DNA of 64,000 nucleotides from VXMO01 sp965205915 (GCA_965205915.1 OZ242191.1:2356001-2420000), one strand, 5' to 3'; positions 9,901-19,707 are shown, counted from the first letter of the stretch. The notes: generated by a model not told the origin, from the letters alone. Made by a program: numbers and translations.

Positions 9901-11353
9901 ATGCAACTCGGGCTCCTCGCAAACATCTTCCTCGACGTGCCGGTTTCAATCCTCACCCGCCCCGAGAGGCGGATGCAACAACATCCTGCGTTGCGCAGGC
10001 GCGGAGATCCACTAAGTTTCAATCCTCACCCGCCCCGTGAGGCGGATGCAACGTGGGCAGGTTGCCGGTCACAATCGGCGTCAGCGCGTTTCAATCCTCA
10101 CCCGCCCCGTGAGGCGGATGCAACACGGGGCGGATGCAAAGCCGCCAATCTACCAGTCGTTTCAATCCTCACCCGCCCCGTGAGGCGGATGCAACCTCAC
10201 CATTTCGGGGATAGGCATCGGGTATTACCTGTTTCAATCCTCACCCGCCCCGTGAGGCGGATGCAACCTTGGTGCTGGCCCTGTACGTGCTACCCTACTT
10301 GGGTTTCAATCCTCACCCGCCCCGTGAGGCGGATGCAACGAGCCCCGCCGTTATCTTGTGCGCCGACTGCTCGATGTTTCAATCCTCACCCGCCCCGTGA
10401 GGCGGATGCAACCTTGGACTCTCAAGTTATTGGCACGGAGGGTCGGGGTTTCAATCCTCACCCGCCCCGAGAGGCGGATGCAACTCGGATGGCAGCAGGG
10501 GTGGGAGTCCTCGGGTCCAGTTTCAATCCTCACCCGCCCCGTGAGGCGGATGCAACGACAAGGCGCTGGACAAGTTTGGACTCAGCTGATGAGTTTCAAT
10601 CCTCACCCGCCCCGTGAGGCGGATGCAACCGCACCGGACACAGTATCCGCTGCAAAGCATGTCAGTTTCAATCCTCACCCGCCCCGTGAGGCGGATGCAA
10701 CCTCTACTACCAGTTGGTCTCCCGCGACATCATCCCGTTTCAATCCTCACCCGCCCCGTGAGGCGGATGCAACCTCAGGGCCGCGCTGCCGCCGTGTCCC
10801 GTCGTCAGGTTTCAATCCTCACCCGCCCCGTGAGGCGGATGCAACCCCGAGCGCTACGGCACAACCGCCGCGTGGGTCGAGTTTCAATCCTCACCCGCCC
10901 CGTGAGGCGGATGCAACAGGATCGTAAAAGTACGCCCGTTGTTTCGATAGCATGTTTCAATCCTCACCCGCCCCGTGAGGCGGATGCAACCCGACCATGA
11001 CGTGCGCGTGATTTGGGAAAGAGACGTTTCAATCCTCACCCGCCCCGTGAGGCGGATGCAACAGGAGGCCATCGCGCGAGTTGATCAGGAAGTCCCTGCT
11101 GTTTCAATCCTCACCCGCCCCGTGAGGCGGATGCAACAATCTGCGCTGGCTTTGCCACGAGTGCCACGTAGAGTTTCAATCCTCACCCGCCCCGTGAGGC
11201 GGATGCAACGTGGCCATCAGGACGAGCATCCGGGCGGTGAACGCGTTTCAATCCTCACCCGCCCCGTGAGGCGGATGCAACCCGTTCTTGCGGGGCAGCT
11301 CGATGTAGGCCGTGCGGTTTCAATCCTCACCCGCCCCGTGAGGCGGATGCAAC
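6962..11353 (-). CRISPR. Type I-C CRISPR array, 61 repeats and 60 spacers
   Basis: Repeats are 37 bp. On the plus strand they begin GTTTCAATCCTCACCCGCCC and end GAGGCGGATGCAAC, so transcribed from the minus strand they end in ATTGAAAC. The first three start at 6962 (degenerate), 7036 and 7108, the last at 11317; I counted 61 by hand. Spacers are mostly 33-38 nt, with one of 49 nt (8299-8347). The leader side is at 11354, next to cas2, and repeat decay at 6962 and 7036 marks the old end. Two repeat subtypes differ at one base, CCGTGAGG versus CCGAGAGG, and they cluster in blocks. Identical spacers occur at 7145, 7217 and 7289 (three copies), at 8012 and 8084, and at 9324 and 9398. Plus-strand reading frames through the array repeat SILTRP-RRMQ and are artefacts. 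Confidence 0.98.
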
Positions 11354-11579
11354 GCCGATTTTCAAGCTAAAATGATCTAATCTCACATCCCTTCTGCCCA
11401 CGCCTTTTAATGCCCACCTGTCCCGTCGCGCCTTATACGAACCTTGCGGGTCATTCATAATCGTGGCGCCCGCGCCGCCGGAGGCTGTCACGCAGGTATT
11501 ATCCCAAGCCATAGTCGTTCCACCTGCCGGTGCGCGAACCTCGTGCCTGCCTGCCAATCGCCTGGGATTCGCGCCGAAT
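11354..11579 (-). promoter_or_regulatory. CRISPR leader
   Basis: These 226 bases lie between the cas2 stop and the first intact repeat, on the side where repeats are best conserved. On the minus strand the stretch nearest the array is AT-richer (TTAGATCATTTTAGCTTG, then AAAATCGGC) than the surroundings. It should hold the crRNA promoter and the Cas1-Cas2 integration site. A TATAAG hexamer in GTTCGTATAAGGCG near 11432 is a possible -10 element; this is not proven. Confidence 0.7.
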
Positions 11580-11870
11580 TTAGAGGATCAGCGGGTCTCG
11601 AATATCGAATTGTAACTTCCTCCCGGCCACAAATGTGTATCTGCTGTGCGGTTCTCGAAGCCTATATGTACGTATGCTGTCGTCCTCTTGGTCTATGGCC
11701 TGCGTCAGGTCATGATGGAGGAGTTCGACCTGCTCCGGTGCCAAGATGCATTCAATTACGGACTTCTGAACTCGCTGACCATATGCCTCACAGATTTTCG
11801 CCACGCGGCGCAGCCTACGTCTGCCAGCTGACGATTCGGTCGCGACATCGTAAACAACAAGCAGTTCCAT
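11580..11870 (-). CDS. cas2: CRISPR-associated protein Cas2
   Basis: This 96-residue protein is the structural partner of Cas1 in spacer acquisition. The ferredoxin-like start MELLVVYDVATESSAGRRRL-RRVAKICEAYG has the conserved aspartate (D8) after a beta strand, followed by RVQKSVIECIL, the typical second strand. ATG at 11870 is preceded by GAGGAGGAAC, which overlaps the cas1 stop at 11880. It is the last gene of the cas operon and directly borders the leader. Confidence 0.97.
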   Translation of the reverse strand: MELLVVYDVATESSAGRRRLRRVAKICEAYGQRVQKSVIECILAPEQVELLHHDLTQAIDQEDDSIRTYRLREPHSRYTFVAGRKLQFDIRDPLIL

Positions 11871-11879
11871 TGTTCCTCC

Positions 11880-12908
11880 TCATCGGGCTACGTAGGGCGG
11901 GTATTGATTGAGGTCGCCCCGCAAGTGACGCGCGAGTAACCGAGCCTGCAGGTGAGGGATCAGCCCAAGCGGCGCATTTTCACGGAGCAGTCGATGCGAA
12001 ACCTCTCTTTTCTTGCGTTCCTGATAGGCGGAGAGGACGGTGCGCCTTCCCTGTTCAGTCAGGTTAACGGCACCACCCGGTAGCTCCTCGAAATCGGCGG
12101 CTTGTACTTGCCTGCGATTGATCAGCGTGATGGCAAGCCGATCAGCGACGAGGGCACGCAGTTCTTCCATCAGGTCAAGCGCAAGAGCAGGACGACCCGG
12201 CCGTAGGGCGTGAAGGAAACCGACCTGCGGATCAAGCCCAACACCTTCAAGAGCGCCCACGCATTCCTCACGCAGGAGGGCGTAAAGGAAGGAGAGCAGG
12301 GCGTTGACGCGGTTTCGGGGCGGGCGTCTGGACCGCACGCCAAATGAAAAGGCCCCGTCCTTCACTCGAACGAGGGAATCAAAAGCGCTGAAATAATTCG
12401 CGGCCGCCTCGCCCTCAACCCCACGGATGCTGTCGAGGTCTGAAACTTCACGCAGTCTGTCCAGCCCATCCGTCAGACTGTCAGCGGCGTCACCGAGAGT
12501 CTTTGATGCTTCACCATCTGCGTCGCGAGCTCCTCGGAGCAGAACTATTCGTGAGTTCTGGATCTTGCCGGCGACAATCTGCTTGGCTATGAGGGCGGGA
12601 TGTCCTGATTCATCCAGCGCATGATGCTGATTGCGTCTTAGCAGAACGTTGCCCCTGACAGGCCCCTCAATGCGCGCCTTGAATCGGCCGCCACTGCTCA
12701 TAAAAGAAATACTGCGACCGTCATCGGCGCAGCGATGAATTAGTAGGGGGCTCACGCTGACCGGGCCGAAGAGGATGAGCCCATCAAGGCGAACCAGCGG
12801 AGTCCGCAACTTGGCTTCTCCTTCAACTACAACACGCACTGCATCATGGTCCAGGTGCAACGATGCGCCGGGTGTCATGACGTACAAGGTGTTGAGAAGC
12901 TCAAACAT
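11880..12908 (-). CDS. cas1: CRISPR-associated endonuclease Cas1 (type I-C)
   Basis: This integrase inserts new spacers at the leader end together with Cas2. The 342-residue product starts MFELLNTLYVMTPGASLHLD, as is usual for Cas1c. The helical catalytic half contains NRVNALLSFLYALLREECVGALEGVGLDPQVGFLHALRPGRPALALDLMEELR-split motifs: E in the LYALLREE helix, H in GFLHA, and D/E in LALDLMEE. The ATG at 12908 overlaps the cas4 stop; an in-frame TTG lies one codon earlier. Length is normal. Confidence 0.97.
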   Translation of the reverse strand: MFELLNTLYVMTPGASLHLDHDAVRVVVEGEAKLRTPLVRLDGLILFGPVSVSPLLIHRCADDGRSISFMSSGGRFKARIEGPVRGNVLLRRNQHHALDESGHPALIAKQIVAGKIQNSRIVLLRGARDADGEASKTLGDAADSLTDGLDRLREVSDLDSIRGVEGEAAANYFSAFDSLVRVKDGAFSFGVRSRRPPRNRVNALLSFLYALLREECVGALEGVGLDPQVGFLHALRPGRPALALDLMEELRALVADRLAITLINRRQVQAADFEELPGGAVNLTEQGRRTVLSAYQERKKREVSHRLLRENAPLGLIPHLQARLLARHLRGDLNQYPPYVAR

Positions 12909-13566
12909 CAAACCACCCCTTTACCTCATCGACGGTTGCCGGTGTGAAGAGCGCGCCCTGATTGCCACGAACTCGGGATGCCTCGCCGATTACCGAAGGT
13001 AGGCAGGCGTTGATGAGTGAGCAATTGCGACAGCGGTCATCGTTGACGGGCGAGGGCAAGCTCTGCTGCTCGAATTGGGTTCTGACGGCCTCAACGACAG
13101 TCAGAGTGTGGCGCCGCAATTCATCGTCGAGCTCAATTCGAATGCGGCGCTTTGTGGAATACGAATAGAGGAACCCATAGGAAACAGAACTCTCGAACAT
13201 TTCCTCAAGGCAAATTGCCTGCGCGCAGAGTTGGAGAGCGGCATGGCCGCCGTCAATCTTGCCGACCTTGTATTCCACCGGCACCGGCCCATCAGGGCGC
13301 ATCTCCACGACATCCGCCTTACCTGAGAGGCCATGCGCATCGGACCACAACGGGAGCGCCCTAAGCTGTTTTACCCCCCTAACCGCAGTAGTCGCGCCCA
13401 GATCAACCCGCTCATGACTGATGCGCCCACGCACCGTGAAGACGTTCTCATCATAGGTCTGCTCAATGTGGATGAGCGCACACTGTCGCGGACAGTAGCT
13501 GTAGTGTTCCAGCGCAGAGATCGGCACGATGATGTCGTTCTCCGCACTGAGCCAGGGGCTGTTCAT
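12901..13566 (-). CDS. cas4: CRISPR-associated exonuclease Cas4
   Basis: This 221-residue RecB-family nuclease trims prespacers and sets PAM orientation. It has SALEHYSYCPRQCALIHIE (first cluster cysteine plus CPRQC), a catalytic GKADVVE (D), VPVEYKVGK (E-x-K), a QLCAQAICLEEMF helix and a C-terminal CRNCSLINACLP, which with the N-terminal Cys forms the iron-sulphur ligands. The ATG overlaps the cas7 stop as ATGA. It is followed by cas1 with overlap. Confidence 0.96.
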   Translation of the reverse strand: MNSPWLSAENDIIVPISALEHYSYCPRQCALIHIEQTYDENVFTVRGRISHERVDLGATTAVRGVKQLRALPLWSDAHGLSGKADVVEMRPDGPVPVEYKVGKIDGGHAALQLCAQAICLEEMFESSVSYGFLYSYSTKRRIRIELDDELRRHTLTVVEAVRTQFEQQSLPSPVNDDRCRNCSLINACLPSVIGEASRVRGNQGALFTPATVDEVKGWFDV

Positions 13567-14471
13567 CCCACCAAAGTTGTGAGTGTTACGCCTGCAATAC
13601 CGGCCTCCGTTGGGTCGGAGACATCGACGCTGTGATCGGCAAAGGAGCGTGGAGCCGTCGCATTGCTCACAGGGGTCTGAACCAGGTCGAAGAGCCGGTG
13701 GGCTGCAGCGTTTCCCAAACTGCTCTCGTGACTGAATACGTACAGCCCCCTGCAGGACATCTCGCCGCGGGTTGCGGAACGGTCAACGTCCCACATCATC
13801 TCAAGCGCCCTCCAGAAGAGGGCAAGGTCATCGCTGTCCGCGCCAGTATCACGCGCGAAATGCGGGTTGAAGAAGCCATGCGCTCGATATAGGCCGTAAG
13901 GCACGGTAGACTTCCGTCCCATGGTTCCGGTGTTCTCGCCCCGCCCCTCTTCGGATTCGCGGTTAACGTCTCGCTGATTCTGCGCGGGACCGACGATGCT
14001 GGAATCTAGCGGCACTACAGGGTTAATTGAGCGGGCGAAAGTCAGCTGCATCGGCCCGCGCACTTGACCGGCGTTGTGCTCTCGCATCGACATGACTGCG
14101 CCGAACATTCGCACATCGTAGAACTCGGCACACATCCAGCCTCGCGCATCGTTCGCGGTCGCTTTTGGTTTGTCCGGGGAGCGCTTGTCGAAGATGCGTT
14201 GTCGCCGGGCGGACAGAAACTGCCCGTGTTGAACATAGATCTTGAACCGGCCGTCCTCTTCCTCGCCATGCGCCATGTCCACGAAGTCACGGACCTTGCG
14301 CTTGATTGCGACATCGGTTACCAGGCCCTGCATCGTCTCGGGATCAACGCGAGGAAGGTTGCCGGCGTCAGGATCGCCATTGGGGTTGCCATCCCGCACA
14401 TCGAACAGCAGGACAAAATCGTGACGCCGATTGACGTCAGTAGTGATTTCCGTTGCGGATGTTGTGCTCAT
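13563..14471 (-). CDS. cas7c: Type I-C Cascade backbone protein Cas7c (Csd2)
   Basis: This RAMP-fold protein forms the filament along the crRNA. The 302-residue product has the Csd2 signature HDFVLLFDVRDGNPNGDPDA and PRVDPETMQGLVTDVAIKRK near the N-terminus, and a MWDVDRSATRGEM motif and SHESSLGNAAAHRLF in the C-terminal half. ATG at 14471 has a strong CAGGAGGAAACATC upstream and overlaps the cas8c stop (ATGA), so the longer in-frame extension is rejected. Confidence 0.96.
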   Translation of the reverse strand: MSTTSATEITTDVNRRHDFVLLFDVRDGNPNGDPDAGNLPRVDPETMQGLVTDVAIKRKVRDFVDMAHGEEEDGRFKIYVQHGQFLSARRQRIFDKRSPDKPKATANDARGWMCAEFYDVRMFGAVMSMREHNAGQVRGPMQLTFARSINPVVPLDSSIVGPAQNQRDVNRESEEGRGENTGTMGRKSTVPYGLYRAHGFFNPHFARDTGADSDDLALFWRALEMMWDVDRSATRGEMSCRGLYVFSHESSLGNAAAHRLFDLVQTPVSNATAPRSFADHSVDVSDPTEAGIAGVTLTTLVG

Positions 14472-16237
14472 GATGTTTCCTCCTGGTGGGTTTCGTCGCT
14501 CTGATTTTCTTCTGCCGGGTTGCGGCCCGTCTGGGAGCGTCGCGTTGCAATTTCGGCGCGGCTCCGTGCGCGCTGATGGTAGTAGCCGAGCGAGAACAGC
14601 GCCTGTTCCTTCAAGGGCAGGGTGGTGGGCCAATCGCCAATGTGCCCCATTACATCTTCGAGGCGTTGCTGTAGCCGTACAAATGCACCGCGGTTATCTC
14701 GCTCAAGCCTGGCAAGGTGCGGTTGAGCGCCCCGCAAAAGCGATCCAAAGACGACGCTAGGCGTGGATGATGCAGCGCCGTAAAACCGATCAACGATCGT
14801 GGCGTTGACTCGCGGAAGCGCCGCCCGCTGAATTTCCTCAATCACCGCGAGCAATCTGCCACAGTGGTAAGCGGTTGACGGGTGATCCGGTTCAAGTGCA
14901 ACCATGAAATCCTCCTCTCCTTCTTCTGTTTCCTGACTAAGTAGCACCAGCTTCATCAAGGCCGCGCGCGCACGGGTGACCCGCTGTTCGGCCCTGCATC
15001 GCCTAACTGCCTGATAGGCAATGTCTATCGGTAGGGGCGTGCCGTTAAAGGCGGATCTGAAGAGCGCGCGCGGAGTTGTGACAGGCAGGTCACGTTGCGT
15101 ATCGCGTACGGTCGCCGCAGCGAGCCGATACAAGCTGAACGGCATAGGTTGTTGAATACCAGTGGGGTCTTCTGTGCGCGGATCAGCGATCTTCTGCAAC
15201 TCGAACCACCGTGCAACGTTCGTGCTCACGGTTCCAACTGTCGTGTCGATCCAATCTCGGACTACGGCGCGCCCTCCACTCGCGGAGAGGGCTGCCGCGT
15301 AGAATGCCGTTTCGTCTTTCAGGTCGCTCTCCCGACCGCGCCTCACGGAATCAATCAGGCTTTGAACCTGCGCGGGGTCAGGATCATCCAGGTATGACAG
15401 GGCGTCGAATTGAATGTCATCGCGTGTCCAGAAGATGAATGTGGCGTCTCCCACCACTGTTCGTGTTTGCTGATTGGCAAGCAGGTGGTTGGCGGCGCGC
15501 GTGAATGCTTCGCCACACTCCTGGCACGTAGGGCCGGTTCTCGACTTCTCCAAGCCGTATGATTCGAACGCGTTCGAATTCGCCGAGATCAATGATGTTC
15601 CGGCGGACTGGCCGCCGCGAATGCCCTTGATCTTTGCCTGCATCCTCTCGAGAACAGGCTTGCGCTGTCCGCAGACGAGGCATTGATCGACAGACTCAGA
15701 GGGCGGGGAATTCATTCGCAACCAGAATTGCTGGACTGCGAGAAGGTCAATTGGACGTTGCCACCGCCCGTCATTGAATGTCACCTGAAATGTGATCTTC
15801 TGGCTATAGTCCCAATCGTCGCCGAGTTCCAGCAGTTTGGCCCCTCCCGACTCGTAGAAATGCACGACAGCCGCAACGGCGAGTTCGTGGGTTTCTTCTG
15901 CACACCTTTTGAGAATGTTCAAGTACGCCTCGTGTGCTCTGTCAACCCGGTCCTGCTTGTCCGGGTCGCGGGCGCGGCCAAATGTATATTCACCGTTGTC
16001 CGCCATGAGTAGCGGCCTGATTCCTACTGACCGCTGCACTTCCGGCGCGGCCATGTCGAGTCCTCGACGTGTCCTTGCCGTGCTCTCGTCAATCCGCGAG
16101 ATTGGCTTTGGACCTAGGGGTTTCCCGTCCTCTCCAAGTTCGATAATCCAGGCGATCGGTGTCTTGGAGTACAAGCGCGGAAGCGCCACGTCCGTCATCC
16201 GCTCTTCCGCGTATTCCTTTAGCCTAGTGAGCAACAT
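14468..16237 (-). CDS. cas8c: Type I-C Cascade large subunit Cas8c (Csd1)
   Basis: This 589-residue large subunit recognises the PAM and helps recruit Cas3. It starts MLLTRLKEYAEERMTDVALP, then ends its first strand region with YSKTPIAWIIELGEDGKPLG, which matches the Csd1 start pattern. Two CxxC pairs near residues 190 (CLVCGQRKPV) and 235 (CQECGEAF) suggest a zinc site. The ATG overlaps the cas5c stop by one base (TGATG) and the stop overlaps cas7c. Length is normal for the family. Confidence 0.95.
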   Translation of the reverse strand: MLLTRLKEYAEERMTDVALPRLYSKTPIAWIIELGEDGKPLGPKPISRIDESTARTRRGLDMAAPEVQRSVGIRPLLMADNGEYTFGRARDPDKQDRVDRAHEAYLNILKRCAEETHELAVAAVVHFYESGGAKLLELGDDWDYSQKITFQVTFNDGRWQRPIDLLAVQQFWLRMNSPPSESVDQCLVCGQRKPVLERMQAKIKGIRGGQSAGTSLISANSNAFESYGLEKSRTGPTCQECGEAFTRAANHLLANQQTRTVVGDATFIFWTRDDIQFDALSYLDDPDPAQVQSLIDSVRRGRESDLKDETAFYAAALSASGGRAVVRDWIDTTVGTVSTNVARWFELQKIADPRTEDPTGIQQPMPFSLYRLAAATVRDTQRDLPVTTPRALFRSAFNGTPLPIDIAYQAVRRCRAEQRVTRARAALMKLVLLSQETEEGEEDFMVALEPDHPSTAYHCGRLLAVIEEIQRAALPRVNATIVDRFYGAASSTPSVVFGSLLRGAQPHLARLERDNRGAFVRLQQRLEDVMGHIGDWPTTLPLKEQALFSLGYYHQRARSRAEIATRRSQTGRNPAEENQSDETHQEETS

Positions 16238-16908
16238 CAGGACACCTCCGCAAAGCGATCCGGGACGCGCAAGACGCCGTGTTCAAGGCGGGCATGAAAG
16301 AAACGCGGCACGCCCTGGCCGGTGCTTCGTCCTCTGTCGTCAACTTCATGTTCAATATCGAGCAGCATCAGACCGAAGTCCTCCGTAAGCTCAATGGGAG
16401 TGTCGTCCGGACCTGGCGGGCCGAATGACGCGCTGAACTCGCGGCAGCCGAGGTAAGGCGTCGCAAAGCATCGGCCTGACATTGCCCGTCGCCGAAATTG
16501 ATCCCGGTACTTGGCGATGTTGTCATCGACGCCCTCTTTCAGGAGTAGCTGCGCGCGTACGATGTAGGCAACATCTCGGAGGGCGAGAGTATGGCGTTGC
16601 GCACGCCTGCCGGGGTCAGTAGCGTCGTACCCACCACCGTCCCTTGCCCAGACCCTCGCCGTGCGATCGCTCTGGCGGTCAGATATTTCATTTCGAACGA
16701 TGGAGGTGTAGGTGACAGGCTTGAGGACGACAATCTCGTCGATACGCCAAGCAACCTCCGGCTTCCAGAAGATGGCCTCAAGCGCACCCCGCGCGGCAGA
16801 CGGCGTCATCGCAGGATACGTGACGCGCTCAACCTTCATCTCAGGTCGCGTGAAGCAAGCAAAGTCCCCCCAGAGCTTGACGAAGAGTGGTGCGGAATTG
16901 TTCGTCAT
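16237..16908 (-). CDS. cas5c: Type I-C Cas5c, crRNA-processing endoribonuclease
   Basis: In type I-C there is no Cas6; Cas5c cleaves pre-crRNA and caps the 5' handle. This 223-residue RAMP protein has VKLWGDFACFTRPEMKVERV, then TYPAMTPSAARGALEAIFWK, and VLKPVTYTSIVRNEISDR, all strongly characteristic. ATG at 16908 is preceded by AAGGAGGCC. It begins the tightly overlapped cas5-8-7-4-1-2 block, about 208 bases after the cas3 stop, so a promoter could lie in that gap. Confidence 0.95.
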   Translation of the reverse strand: MTNNSAPLFVKLWGDFACFTRPEMKVERVTYPAMTPSAARGALEAIFWKPEVAWRIDEIVVLKPVTYTSIVRNEISDRQSDRTARVWARDGGGYDATDPGRRAQRHTLALRDVAYIVRAQLLLKEGVDDNIAKYRDQFRRRAMSGRCFATPYLGCREFSASFGPPGPDDTPIELTEDFGLMLLDIEHEVDDRGRSTGQGVPRFFHARLEHGVLRVPDRFAEVS

Positions 16909-17116
16909 GTTGGCCTCCTTGTCTTTTGTTCAGCATAGAACGAGCGTACGAGTATCGCAACGATCCTCCTTTCCCATTCTTGGGACGGAACGATCTTCAA
17001 TGGATGTCCAATGCGCCGGCACATCTGGCGCAGGGCCAAGCCGACTTGAAATCAAGAACATGTCTAATGGGGCAAAGCCCGTAAGAGGAACGAATGCCGT
17101 GTCGGAGATACAGCCG

Positions 17117-19315
17117 TCAAATGATGAGTTCGGGGTCCGACGCAACTAGTCCGCGTACGTCGTCGTAGCCTCCGTGCCAGATGCCCAAGCCCCGCATACC
17201 CTCAACGTCCTCAATGAGACCTGTGGAGCGAAGGAATTCAGACTGCCCGTGCCTGATCGAAACGGTGTGGGGCTGTAGTTCACGAAGCACGTTGCGGGGA
17301 GATCTACGTCTGCCTAGAAGGTCTTCTATCAGGTCGTCGATTCGCCCCGTATCTGAGAATGGGTATCGGACGATGACGTCATATGAATCGTCCTCGATCA
17401 TGCGGAATTTCTCTGCAACGGCGGGAAAATCAAGGGCGCTACGAAGGCTCTGAATGTTATTCCGATCCGAATCTACGCCTGATTCAAAAAGGCGCTCAAA
17501 GTAGGTGTTGATCGTGCTGACGGAGCTTGGATCAAAGCCGGGCAGATTACTAACAACTCTCGCAACGTCGCGCCCCGTTTTGTAGCTGCCGCCAGGTATG
17601 GCGTCGTCCGGCGGCCGGAACACCATGACACGCCCGCGTTCCCTGAATCCCTCGCGGTTGCAGCGCCCGGCAGCCTGAATGATGGCATCCAAGGGCGCTT
17701 CCGCGCGGAACACCGTTTCAAAGTCTAGGTCAACTCCGGCTTCGACGACCTGAGTGCTGACAACGCGACACGGAATCCCGGCGGCAAGCCGTCGGCGAAC
17801 ATCCTGCAGAACTTCATTCCGATGCGCTCCGCAGAGGAGAGTCGACAGGTGCAGCGTCTCCGGGTCAGCCAATTCGTCAAGCAATTCAATCGCGTGGCGT
17901 TTCGTATTGACGATAGTCAGGACGCTGCGCTCTGTTCTCATCAAATCCGCAACGTTCTTCCATGCCTGCGGGCTCTTATTGAGCCACTCATATTCAACCC
18001 TTCGCAGCAGGTCGAAGTGACTACGGTAATCGGAAACCATCTCTTGCGCCTGGATGTCTCGGAATTCCTGAATCGACTCAAATGCGGGCTGCGTGGCCGT
18101 GGAGAGAACGACACTACATCCATAGTTACGGGCCAGCTGCGCAACCGCATCGAGGATGGGCGATAGCAGGTGAGCTGGAAGCGCCTGCGCCTCATCCAAG
18201 ATGATGACTGACCGCGAGAGATTGTGCAGTTTGCGAGTTTTGCCGCGACGATTGGAGAAAAGGCTCTCAAATAGTTGGACAGTTGTTGTGACAACAATGG
18301 GGGCATCCCAATTGTCCGCCGCAAGGCGTTGCCACAAGGAAGAATCATCGTAGCTGTCATCGTCCTCCGGCGCGGGGCCTTGACCCTCGACGGCTGCGGA
18401 GTGGTGCTCCAACACCGCATGATCGTCGCCGAAAATGTCCCGATAGACGCTGGCTGTCTGCTGCGTGATGGTGGTAAACGGAACTGCAACGATTATGCGC
18501 CGTAAGTCATGCTCAATCGCATGACGGAGGGCGAAAGCCATTCCTGACCGAGTCTTGCCTCCGCCGGTGGGAACGGTAAGTCTGAATATGCCCTGAGGTT
18601 TGCTTGACGCCGCCAAACAATCCTCGAAAACCGCGCGACGGACATTGGTAACGTCACTTGGGGGAGAGTCAGGTTGATTTGCCACAAATCGTTGGAATCG
18701 CGCCCAGAGTTCGGTCAAAGTAACAGGATTGCCGCGCACCTCCGGCGGACCACCAAGCCTGTGGGCCTCAGTGTCTAGGCTGTCAGCATCAACCAGCGCC
18801 GAGTAAGTGAACCGAATGAAAAGTTCTGCATTCAAGGCGTTTGTGCGGACTCCCTCCGGAATTGCTGGCTGCTCCTGGCCCCGTAGGTCCGGCATGACCG
18901 CCGCAATGGACTCCAGCGCATCTTTTGGCCCGCTCAGCTTGCTTTTCTCGTCAATCCACGGCCCCAGCTCCGTGCGGGGATTCCTTATTCCTCCGTGATG
19001 GCCATGAATGACGGGGCCAACTATTCCGAAGGCCGCCCCTTGGTTCCGTGCCAAGAGCACTCCGGCGAGCTTGTGGTCGATGCCAATGGGGCCGCCCCTC
19101 GATCCCTGTTCGCTTTCGATCAGGCGTCGCTGCCATTCGGGGTCGGCCTTGCCGGCGTCGTGCCACAGGCCGGCAAGGTAGCCAATGTCGCCCGCGCCAA
19201 AGTGTTGCCCAAAATCCCGTGCGAGCGTTGACACGTTTCGGAGGTGTTCTATAAGCAACTGACGGTCGCCGTTCGCGTTTGCTGAATGCGCGTAGAGTTC
19301 TTTCCACTCCGGCAC
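17117..19315 (-). CDS. cas3: CRISPR-associated helicase-nuclease Cas3 (HD + DExH)
   Basis: This protein degrades target DNA after Cascade binding. With GTG at 19315 (upstream GGAAGGAG, 8-base spacing) it is 732 residues; a GTG 21 bases further upstream is also open. The N-terminal HD nuclease shows YAHS (H10), LAGLWHDAGK (H52, D53), DHKLAG (H81) and IHGHHGG. The helicase has PTGGGKT (249-255), VVVTTTVQLFESLF-type motif Ib, IILDEAQ (DEAQ 374-377), an LSTATQPAF motif III and QAAGRCNREG (motif VI). All key residues are visible. It is the first gene of the cas locus. Confidence 0.95.
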   Translation of the reverse strand: MPEWKELYAHSANANGDRQLLIEHLRNVSTLARDFGQHFGAGDIGYLAGLWHDAGKADPEWQRRLIESEQGSRGGPIGIDHKLAGVLLARNQGAAFGIVGPVIHGHHGGIRNPRTELGPWIDEKSKLSGPKDALESIAAVMPDLRGQEQPAIPEGVRTNALNAELFIRFTYSALVDADSLDTEAHRLGGPPEVRGNPVTLTELWARFQRFVANQPDSPPSDVTNVRRAVFEDCLAASSKPQGIFRLTVPTGGGKTRSGMAFALRHAIEHDLRRIIVAVPFTTITQQTASVYRDIFGDDHAVLEHHSAAVEGQGPAPEDDDSYDDSSLWQRLAADNWDAPIVVTTTVQLFESLFSNRRGKTRKLHNLSRSVIILDEAQALPAHLLSPILDAVAQLARNYGCSVVLSTATQPAFESIQEFRDIQAQEMVSDYRSHFDLLRRVEYEWLNKSPQAWKNVADLMRTERSVLTIVNTKRHAIELLDELADPETLHLSTLLCGAHRNEVLQDVRRRLAAGIPCRVVSTQVVEAGVDLDFETVFRAEAPLDAIIQAAGRCNREGFRERGRVMVFRPPDDAIPGGSYKTGRDVARVVSNLPGFDPSSVSTINTYFERLFESGVDSDRNNIQSLRSALDFPAVAEKFRMIEDDSYDVIVRYPFSDTGRIDDLIEDLLGRRRSPRNVLRELQPHTVSIRHGQSEFLRSTGLIEDVEGMRGLGIWHGGYDDVRGLVASDPELII

Positions 19316-19707
19316 GCCCCACACTCCTTCCTGCACCCTCTCAGCCTAGCTGACCTCGGTCTCTGACTAAGATTACCCCTAGCCCCACCATATCCGACAA
19401 AGCGACAATTGTTGGCACTGCTTTCCCCATGTCTCTTGGGAAGAAGAAATGGAGGAGACAACGTTCTCGAGTCAGGATCGGCATCAAAAGCAGCGATGCA
19501 TTCTTCAGAGATTGGCGTCCGCGAGGCGCAGATCGCTGCTCGCCGTTCTATTGTCGACGCGATAAAGTTCATAGCCATCGTGTCTCTATCCACGAAGTCC
19601 AGCCATGGATTCTTTTCTGGCAAACGTCGAAGATTGTCACTGTTTTGGAGAAGCGCTAGGATTCGGGTAACGCCACTCAGATCGCTCGTGGTCGCACAGT
19701 GGAACAC
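19249..19707 (-). other. Weak reading frame between methyltransferase and cas3; possible gene remnant
   Basis: An open frame of 152 codons starts at GTG 19707. Its first part looks coding (NPWLDFVDRDTMAMNFIAST, then IERRAAICASRTPISEEC), but the tail becomes arginine/serine-rich, and it overlaps the start of cas3 in another frame. No family is recognised. It is the only candidate in the 465 bases between the cas and methyltransferase operons. It could be a decayed third gene, or chance. Confidence 0.25.

Noticed and set aside
7129..11370. Long plus- and minus-strand frames inside the CRISPR array with repeated SILTRP-RRMQ or CIRLSGRVRIET peptides
   Set aside because: The 37-bp repeat plus about 35-nt spacer has a period near 72, so frames stay open by chance; the peptides are translated repeats.
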